Source: Clostridiales bacterium
GTDB lineage: Bacteria; Bacillota; Clostridia; Christensenellales; Aristaeellaceae
Assembly (NCBI GenBank): GCA_004556395.1
Contig: SFHK01000024.1
Location: forward strand, 1-30,698
Length of the DNA: 30,698 nt
Direction of reading: 5' to 3'
Under the pieces are notes generated by a model. The model did no database searches. It worked only from the letters and a program-made list of their open reading frames with translations, and was not told the DNA's origin. Of the stretch, positions 25,638-30,698 are shown piece by piece (position 1 is the first letter of the stretch; each line of letters begins with the position of its first letter). A program made the translations under genes and the position numbers.

Positions 25638-25667
25638 TTGACAGGGAACCAGCGAACTTGTTATAAT
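25638..25667 (+). promoter_or_regulatory. Promoter of the FkbH-ACP operon
   Basis: TTGACA (25638-25643), an 18-base spacer and TATAAT (25662-25667). The -35 box is only 8 bases from the opposed -35 box of the mannosidase promoter. Confidence 0.85.
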
Positions 25668-25703
25668 TTTCACAGGAACCCACACGCGGAGGACGATTAC
25701 AAT

Positions 25704-27440
25704 ATGAAGAGTCTTTCCTATCTGCAATTAAAAAAGAACTGCGCACGCACCCCGGAAACGCCGGACGGCACGCGCTTTGCCCTGCTGGGCGACTGCGCCA
25801 CGCAGCTGCTGGCCACGGCCATTCGCGGCTACGCGCTGGAAATGAATCTGCCGCTGCGCGTATTCGAAGCCGACTACGACCAGATCGACGCGCAGCTGAT
25901 GGACGCGGGCAGCGAATTTTATGCCTTCAATCCCGAAACCGTGCTCCTCTACCACTGCACCGAAAAGCTGTACGAGCGCTTCGTGCGCACGCCGCTGGAC
26001 GCGCGCGGCGCGTTCGCCGAAGCCGAAATCGAGAAAATCCGCGCGGAATGGGCGCGCATTCACCACGGCACAAAGGCGGACGTCCTGTTTTTCGCCTTCC
26101 TGCCGATGGACGACGGCGTATTCGGCTCCTATGCGCTGCGCGAAGGAAGCGCCTTCCCCTATCAGCTTCTGAAGCTGAACTTCCTGCTGGCGGAGGCGGC
26201 GCGCGAAGCCGGAAACGTGCGTCTGATCGATCTGGAACCGATTCGCGCGCACATGGGCTGCGACGCGTTCCACGACCCCAAGCTGTACGCCATCGCGAAA
26301 ATGCCCATCTCCACGCAGGCGCTGTCCGCGGTCGCGTCGCGCGTGGTGGACGCCATCCTCGCACGCAAGGGACGCTTTCACAAATGCGCCATCGTAGACC
26401 TTGACAACACCCTGTGGGGCGGCGTGATCGGCGACGACGGACTTGAGGGCATTCAGATCGGCGAGCTGGGACAGGGTCACGCGTTCACCGAGTTTCAGAC
26501 ATGGCTGAAGGAGCTGAAAAACCGCGGCGTGATGCTGGCCGTCTGCTCGAAAAACGACGAAGCGAACGCAAAGGAGCCGTTCCTCCGGCATCCGGAAATG
26601 GTTCTGAAACTGGACGACTTCTCGGCTTTCGTCGCCAACTGGGAGGACAAGGCCTCGAACATCCGCCGCATCCAGAAGGAGCTGAACATCGGGCTGGACT
26701 CGATGGTCTTCTTCGACGACAACCCGTTCGAGCGCAATCTGGTGCGCACGATGCTGCCGGAGGTCGAGGTGCCGGAGCTGCCCGAGGATCCCGCCGAATA
26801 CACGGCCTTCGCCCGCATGCAGAACCTGTTCGACACCAATTCCTATTCCGATGAGGATCGCGTGCGCACGGAACGCTATCTGGCCGAAAAGAGCCGCACC
26901 GAGCTGAGCGCCGGCATCGACAACTACGACGACTATCTGAAGGCGCTGGGCATGAAGGCCGTCTGCGCGCCGTTCGACGCGTTCCACATTCCGCGCATCG
27001 CCCAGCTCACGCAGCGCTCAAACCAGTTCAACCTGCGCACCGTGCGCTACAGCGAGCAGGAAATTGAGGAAATCGCGGCGAATCCGCGTTACGTCACCCG
27101 CTACTACACCCTGCGCGACCGCTTCGGCGAGCACGGACTGATCGCCGTGGTCATTCTGGAAAAACGCGAAAACGAGCTGTTCGTAAACGAATGGCTGATG
27201 AGCTGCCGCGTACTCAAGCGCGGCATGGAACAGTTTATCGCCGATTCCATCCTCCGCGCCGCAAGGGAAGCAGGAGTCGCGCGCGTCGTCGGCGAATATA
27301 TCCCAACGCCCAAGAATGCCATGGTAAAGGATCTCTACGCCTCCATGGGCTTCCGCCCGCTGGGCGACGGCCTGTATGAAGCGCGCGTGGACGACTACCA
27401 GAACCATCAAACGTTTATAACGGAGGAAGAAGCCAAATGA
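25704..27440 (+). CDS. FkbH-like HAD-IIIC family protein
   Basis: This 578-residue protein has an N-terminal region with an SGNH-like start (FALLGDCATQLLATAI), a central HAD domain with the DxDxT-type motif in IVDLDNTLWGGVIGDDG (about residue 232), CSKNDEANAKEPF and VFFDDNPFERNLV. A GNAT-like C-terminal region follows (LTQRSNQFNLRT, then EWLMSCRVLKRGMEQFI). In polyketide pathways FkbH loads a three-carbon glyceryl unit from 1,3-bisphosphoglycerate onto an acyl carrier protein. The next gene is such a carrier, overlapping by four bases, so the pair probably makes glyceryl-ACP or a similar thioester. No synthase, dehydrogenase or acyltransferase is nearby. ATG 25704 has GGAGG about eleven bases upstream. 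Confidence 0.92.
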   Translation: MKSLSYLQLKKNCARTPETPDGTRFALLGDCATQLLATAIRGYALEMNLPLRVFEADYDQIDAQLMDAGSEFYAFNPETVLLYHCTEKLYERFVRTPLDARGAFAEAEIEKIRAEWARIHHGTKADVLFFAFLPMDDGVFGSYALREGSAFPYQLLKLNFLLAEAAREAGNVRLIDLEPIRAHMGCDAFHDPKLYAIAKMPISTQALSAVASRVVDAILARKGRFHKCAIVDLDNTLWGGVIGDDGLEGIQIGELGQGHAFTEFQTWLKELKNRGVMLAVCSKNDEANAKEPFLRHPEMVLKLDDFSAFVANWEDKASNIRRIQKELNIGLDSMVFFDDNPFERNLVRTMLPEVEVPELPEDPAEYTAFARMQNLFDTNSYSDEDRVRTERYLAEKSRTELSAGIDNYDDYLKALGMKAVCAPFDAFHIPRIAQLTQRSNQFNLRTVRYSEQEIEEIAANPRYVTRYYTLRDRFGEHGLIAVVILEKRENELFVNEWLMSCRVLKRGMEQFIADSILRAAREAGVARVVGEYIPTPKNAMVKDLYASMGFRPLGDGLYEARVDDYQNHQTFITEEEAK

Positions 27441-27682
27441 TGAAGGTTGACATCATGAAAAAACTGAACCGCGTGTTCCGCGAGGTTTTCGACGACGCGT
27501 CCCTGAAGATCACCGAAAAGACCAGCGCCAAAGACATCGACGAATGGGATTCGCTGATGCACATCACCCTGATCGCCGAGGTCGAGGACGCGTTCCACGT
27601 AAAGTTCACCATGAAGGAAGTTACCGGCATGAAGAACGTAGGCGAAATGGCCGCCCTGATCGAAAAAAAGTCCGCCAAATAG
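27437..27682 (+). CDS. Acyl carrier protein
   Basis: This 81-residue four-helix carrier protein has the phosphopantetheine attachment serine, Ser39, in IDEWDSLMHITLI. Acidic helices are typical of carrier proteins. It overlaps the FkbH-like gene by ATGA, so it is translationally coupled and is the likely acceptor of that enzyme's product. It differs from housekeeping fatty-acid ACPs, which have DSLD or DSLE at the attachment site. The stop is TAG, followed by a perfect 13-bp hairpin. Met1, Met2 or Met7 could be the start; GGAGG at 27422-27426 fits the first two. Confidence 0.92.
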   Translation: MMKVDIMKKLNRVFREVFDDASLKITEKTSAKDIDEWDSLMHITLIAEVEDAFHVKFTMKEVTGMKNVGEMAALIEKKSAK

Positions 27683-27693
27683 CCCCTCCGCCG

Positions 27694-27727
27694 CATGAAT
27701 CTCCGCGCAATCCTGCGGAGATTCATG
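27694..27727 (+). terminator. Hairpin after the FkbH-ACP operon
   Basis: A perfect 13-bp inverted repeat (27694-27706 with 27715-27727) with an 8-base loop. No T-run follows directly (TGTTAAG), so termination may be partial or the hairpin may protect the 3' end. Confidence 0.6.
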
Positions 27728-27748
27728 TGTTAAGAATTGAAATTCATA

Positions 27749-27777
27749 TTGACATTCGTGTTCTCATCGTGTATACT
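27749..27777 (+). promoter_or_regulatory. Promoter of tRNA-Val
   Basis: TTGACA (27749-27754), a 17-base spacer and TATACT (27772-27777), ending 13 bases before the tRNA. Confidence 0.85.
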
Positions 27778-27790
27778 ATTATCTGTTCGC

Positions 27791-27864
27791 GGGGTTATAG
27801 CTCAGTTGGTTAGAGCGTTACGTTGACATCGTAAAGGTCGATGGTTCGAGCCCATTTAACCCCA
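27791..27864 (+). tRNA. tRNA-Val (anticodon GAC)
   Basis: The cloverleaf is complete: acceptor GGGGTTA/TAACCCC with A as discriminator, D-arm GCTC/GAGC, anticodon stem TTACG/CGTAA with loop TTGACAT (anticodon GAC), 5-base variable loop, and T-arm GATGG-TTCGAGC-CCATT with one G-T pair. CCA is not encoded. It reads GUC and GUU valine codons. It has its own promoter and terminator, so it forms a single-gene unit. Confidence 0.96.
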
Positions 27865-27866
27865 TA

Positions 27867-27903
27867 TACGGCGCGTTTGATCGCGTCGTATTTTTGTTTT
27901 TCC
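27867..27903 (+). terminator. Terminator of tRNA-Val
   Basis: TACGGCGCG (27867-27875) pairs with CGCGTCGTA (27882-27890), with one G-U pair, followed by TTTTTGTTTTTCC. Confidence 0.9.
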
Positions 27904-27912
27904 CTTCCCCGC

Positions 27913-27957
27913 AGAAAACGCGGCCGTCATCTTAGCAAGGAGACGGTCGCGTTTTCT
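27913..27957. terminator. Possible bidirectional terminator
   Basis: A 16-bp inverted repeat (27913-27928 with 27942-27957, one G-U pair) has a 13-base loop. The arms begin with AGAAAA and end with TTTTCT, so each strand reads a GC-rich stem then a short T-run. The following stretch to about 28070 shows no gene or RNA that I recognise. Confidence 0.45.
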
Positions 27958-28070
27958 ATGCCCGGCGTGAACAGCAGCTAAGTGGCGGAGACCCGTAGTG
28001 TGACCGCATGGAAGTTCATCCAACGCTACCCGAATCCCGTGCGGAAGCCGCTTGCTTGATCGTTTATGTA

Positions 28071-28100
28071 TTGACACATGGTTAAATGTGGATATATAAT
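28071..28100 (+). promoter_or_regulatory. Promoter of the repeat lipoprotein gene
   Basis: TTGACA (28071-28076), an 18-base spacer and TATAAT (28095-28100), about 33 bases upstream of ATG 28133. Confidence 0.85.
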
Positions 28101-28132
28101 TGAATACAAATAAAGGAACGGGGGTTTTATTC

Positions 28133-30658
28133 ATGCGGTTTAAAAAGCTGTGCGCCTTGCTTCTGGCAGTCGTGCTGACGCTGGGGCTTTGCTCCTGCTC
28201 TATTGGCAAGAAGGGCAAGTATGAGAAGGCCGTGGACGCTGTTCGGAACGGACGGTATCAGGAAGCAATCGAGAGCCTCGAATCGCTGGACGGCTACGAG
28301 GACAGTGCGAAGTATATCACCTATGCGCGTGCCTTACAGGCGGGCGACAGCGGCGATTACGAAACTGCCATCAAGGCGCTTGAAGCGTTGAACGGATTTG
28401 AGAAGTCGGCCGTATACATCACGTCGTACACCACGCTTGCCTACGAAGCCGAACAGGCGCGAATGAAGAACGTCTACAATCAGGCTATCGCGGACGTGAA
28501 ATCCGGAAACTACGACGCGGCAATCGCGGCCTTTGAAACGCTGAACGACTACGAGGACAGCGGCAAGTATATTGCTTACGCGCGAGCTTTACAGGCGGGC
28601 GACAGCGGCGATTACGAAACTGCCATCAAGGCGCTTGAAGCATTGAACGGATTTGAGAAGTCCGCTGTATACATCACGTCGTACACCACGCTTGCCTACG
28701 AAGCCGAGCAGGCGCGGATGAAGAGCGTCTACAATCAGGCTGCCGCGGACGTGAAAGCCGGAAACTACGATGCAGCGATCGCGGCCTTTGAAACGCTGAA
28801 CGATTACGAGGACAGCGGCAAGTACATTATGTACGCGCGTTGCCTGAAGACGGGCGACAGCGGCGATTACGATACCGCGATCAAGAGCCTGACCTCGATG
28901 GGCGATTTCAAGGAAGCGGCTATGTATATCAAGTACTATACCGCGCTCGCGTATGAAGCGGACGAGAGCTACGAGAAGGCGGCCGCCGTTTACGATGAAA
29001 TTCTGCTCTTTAAGGACGTACAGACCCGCGTTGCCGCATTGCCGGATAAAATCCTCGACCGCGATCTGGAAAGAGCAATCTTCTGGTTCGGCACGGAGGA
29101 TCACCGTTATTTGAGCGAGCTTGAGGATTTGCTGCGGAAAAAGTATTCTACCTCGGATACGCTGATGTATGAAAAGGTCATGGCGTACGCGTCCCAGTGG
29201 AGAGAACAGAAGAACTACGAACCGGCCGTGGAGGCGTATGCGCTGCTGGTGGGCAGAGGGTATCGAAAGGCGGAAAGCGCGCTTCAGGAAACGGCCTATG
29301 ATTATGCGAACGCCCTCATGTCGAATGGGCAATATGCGGACGCGAGCAATGTGATCAATGAAAGACTTTCAGGCTATAAGGACTCTGCCGAGCTTCTGAA
29401 CGAGTGCAGCTATCAGCTCGCGCTGGAAATGGAAGCTGGCGGCGCGCAGAACGCGCAGGCGGCGTACGATGTGTTTAAAGTGCTGGGCGCTTATAAGGAC
29501 AGTGCCGAGCGCGTCGCGGCGTATGAAACCAAATACAGCGACGCTGTTTCCAAGGAAAAAGCTGGTGAATTCGACGCGGCGATCGCACTCTTTACCGAGC
29601 TGGGCACCTTTTCGAACTCCTCTGAATGGATCACTGAAACTCAAAACGCAAAGGCATACGCGGCGGCCGCTTCGCTGATGGCTTCCGAGAAGTATGAAGA
29701 GGCGATTGAGGCATTTAAGGCACTGAACGGCTATAGCGATAGCGTGACGAAAATCAGCGAGTGCAATACGGCGATTCTCGAACGAGAGTACCAGAAAGCG
29801 CTTAAACTGATGACGGATGAGAAGTACGAAGAGGCTATCAAAGCTTTTGAAGTGCTGAACAACTACAGCGATAGCGCGACGAAAATCAGCGAATGCAATA
29901 CGGCAATTCTTGAGCGGGAGTACCAAAAAGCTTTGAAGTTGATGATGGACGAGAAGTACGAAGAGTCCATCAAAGCCTTTGAAGCGTTGAACGGCTACAG
30001 CGATAGCGCGACGAAAATCAGTGAATGCAATGCGGCGATTCTCGAACGAGAGTACCAGAAAGCGCTTAAATTGATGAACGAAGAGAAGTATGAAGATGCC
30101 ATCAAAGCATTTAAGGCGCTGAACGGCTACGGTGATAGCACGACAAAAATCAGCGAATGCAAGACGGCAATTCTCGAGCGGGAGTACCAGAAAGCGCTGA
30201 AATTGATGACGGACGAGAAGTACGAAGAGGCCATCAAAGCCTTTGAAGCGTTGAACGGCTACAGCGATAGCACGACAAAAATCAGCGAATGCAAGACGGC
30301 GATTCTTGAGCGGGAGTACCAGAAAGCGCTTAAATTGATGACCGAAGAGAAGTACGAAGAGGCTATCAGAGCTTTTAAAGCCCTAAATGGCTACGGTGAT
30401 AGTGCGACGCAGATTAAGGAGTGCGCCTATCGGAAAGTCGAGAAACTTCGGAAGAACGATAGATATACGGATGCGTATAATGAGTATTTGACAATATCGG
30501 ACTACAAAAATGTTTCTGAAACTCTCAGAGATAAGAACTTTTTGAAAGAGGTATTTAAAGAGGTATTTAGTGCGGGGACGTATCTTGCCTTTGGAAGCTA
30601 TCCACAGACGAAAACCGGTAATGATGATACGCCCATCGAATGGCTGATCTTGGGATAA
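28133..30658 (+). CDS. TPR-like tandem-repeat lipoprotein with truncated C-terminal domain
   Basis: This 841-residue protein starts with a lipoprotein signal (MRFKKLCALLLAVVLTLGLCSC; the second Cys of LCSC fits the lipobox), so it should sit on the outer face of the membrane. The rest is helical repeats of the form Y-x-x-A-x-x-x-F-x-x-L-x-x-Y-x-D-S, which resemble TPR units for protein contacts. Two long units of 85 residues come first, then diverged ones, then about six 44-residue units. The last residues (FSAGTYLAFGSYPQTKTGNDDTPIEWLILG) look like the opening of a DUF6273-type domain often found after such repeats, but a TAA stops it there. ATG 28133 follows AAAGGAACGGGGG. Length among relatives varies with repeat number. 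Confidence 0.8.
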   Translation: MRFKKLCALLLAVVLTLGLCSCSIGKKGKYEKAVDAVRNGRYQEAIESLESLDGYEDSAKYITYARALQAGDSGDYETAIKALEALNGFEKSAVYITSYTTLAYEAEQARMKNVYNQAIADVKSGNYDAAIAAFETLNDYEDSGKYIAYARALQAGDSGDYETAIKALEALNGFEKSAVYITSYTTLAYEAEQARMKSVYNQAAADVKAGNYDAAIAAFETLNDYEDSGKYIMYARCLKTGDSGDYDTAIKSLTSMGDFKEAAMYIKYYTALAYEADESYEKAAAVYDEILLFKDVQTRVAALPDKILDRDLERAIFWFGTEDHRYLSELEDLLRKKYSTSDTLMYEKVMAYASQWREQKNYEPAVEAYALLVGRGYRKAESALQETAYDYANALMSNGQYADASNVINERLSGYKDSAELLNECSYQLALEMEAGGAQNAQAAYDVFKVLGAYKDSAERVAAYETKYSDAVSKEKAGEFDAAIALFTELGTFSNSSEWITETQNAKAYAAAASLMASEKYEEAIEAFKALNGYSDSVTKISECNTAILEREYQKALKLMTDEKYEEAIKAFEVLNNYSDSATKISECNTAILEREYQKALKLMMDEKYEESIKAFEALNGYSDSATKISECNAAILEREYQKALKLMNEEKYEDAIKAFKALNGYGDSTTKISECKTAILEREYQKALKLMTDEKYEEAIKAFEALNGYSDSTTKISECKTAILEREYQKALKLMTEEKYEEAIRAFKALNGYGDSATQIKECAYRKVEKLRKNDRYTDAYNEYLTISDYKNVSETLRDKNFLKEVFKEVFSAGTYLAFGSYPQTKTGNDDTPIEWLILG
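28334..28843 (+). repeat. 255-bp in-frame tandem repeats in the lipoprotein gene
   Basis: The unit starting TTACAGGCGGGCGACAGCGG occurs at 28334 and again at 28589, a period of 255 bases (85 codons). The two copies are nearly identical for most of their length, and a degenerate third begins near 28844. Near-identity at silent positions implies recent duplication or gene conversion. Confidence 0.88.
29667..30423 (+). repeat. 132-bp in-frame tandem repeat array in the lipoprotein gene
   Basis: Units of 44 codons (EREYQKALKLM, DEKYEEAIKAFEALNGYSDS, then TKISEC) begin with GAGTACC at 29786, 29918, 30050, 30182 and 30314. A diverged unit precedes them and a partial one follows. The central units are highly similar at the DNA level, so the copy number is expected to vary among strains. 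Confidence 0.9.
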
Positions 30659-30698
30659 GGTACAATAAGTTGCGCAAATTCCAGAACAGGAGGATTGA

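Noticed and set aside
27791..28070. tRNA-Val as an integration site for a mobile element
   Set aside because: I found no repeat of the tRNA 3' end within the window and no integrase gene nearby.
27856..28218. 120-codon minus-strand open frame between tRNA-Val and the repeat lipoprotein
   Set aside because: It covers the tRNA terminator, a hairpin and the lipoprotein promoter and signal sequence; no domain is recognisable.
29667..30423. Regular repeats considered as a CRISPR array
   Set aside because: The 132-bp units are contiguous, without unique spacers, and are in-frame protein repeats.

Overview
The window looks like a GC-rich member of the Clostridia (Firmicutes), probably an uncultured gut or fermenter lineage. 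The grounds are strong AGGAGG-type ribosome binding sites, promoters of the TTGACA-N17/18-TATAAT kind, LplABC-type sugar ABC transport, DUF3842 and DUF5107 proteins, an FmdB zinc ribbon, a GerMN lipoprotein and a Gram-positive-type SdpI-like membrane protein. No taxonomic marker such as rRNA is present, so this is inference.

Region 1 (about 1-4550) is a gene graveyard on the minus strand. A 3' fragment of an IS3-family transposase abuts an internal fragment of a large BrxC/PglY-like (DUF6079-type) P-loop ATPase. That fragment abuts a truncated membrane PAS/histidine-kinase gene. The gene upstream of it, a 7TM sensor protein, is interrupted by an in-frame amber codon exactly where the reading continues in the same frame. 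Nothing here looks like a working system.

Region 2 (4626-8936) holds an SdpI-like membrane protein and, divergently, a tight operon of OmpR-type response regulator, HAMP histidine kinase and a lipoprotein with three GerMN-like modules. The layout recalls actinobacterial MtrA-MtrB-LpqB. A terminator closes it.

Region 3 (8970-13048) has a degenerate asparagine-synthetase-like gene whose 3' end is followed by a diverged second copy of itself. Divergent to it is a Gfo/Idh/MocA (GH109-like) protein. A small secreted protein of unknown function follows, with its ribosome binding site inside a predicted hairpin.

Region 4 (13079-19396) looks like a glycan-use locus. A DUF5107/TPR protein and a DUF3842 protein are transcribed leftward, and two LplB/YtcP-type permeases plus a solute-binding protein rightward, from divergent promoters. 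No transport ATPase is encoded here; one is probably shared from elsewhere in the genome. The GH109-like protein, the GH38 alpha-mannosidase (22714-25560) and this transporter may serve the same kind of substrate.

Region 5 (19405-25560) carries murA with an upstream FmdB-like gene, a divergent CapA-family protein, a MazG-like gene broken by a frameshifting deletion, and the GH38 alpha-mannosidase.

Region 6 (25638-30698) has an FkbH-like HAD protein translationally coupled to an acyl carrier protein. Then come tRNA-Val(GAC) with its own promoter and terminator, and a lipoprotein built from tandem YxDS-type repeats (255-bp and 132-bp units) whose C-terminal domain seems cut off just after it begins. 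I found no CRISPR array, prophage module or complete new defence system.
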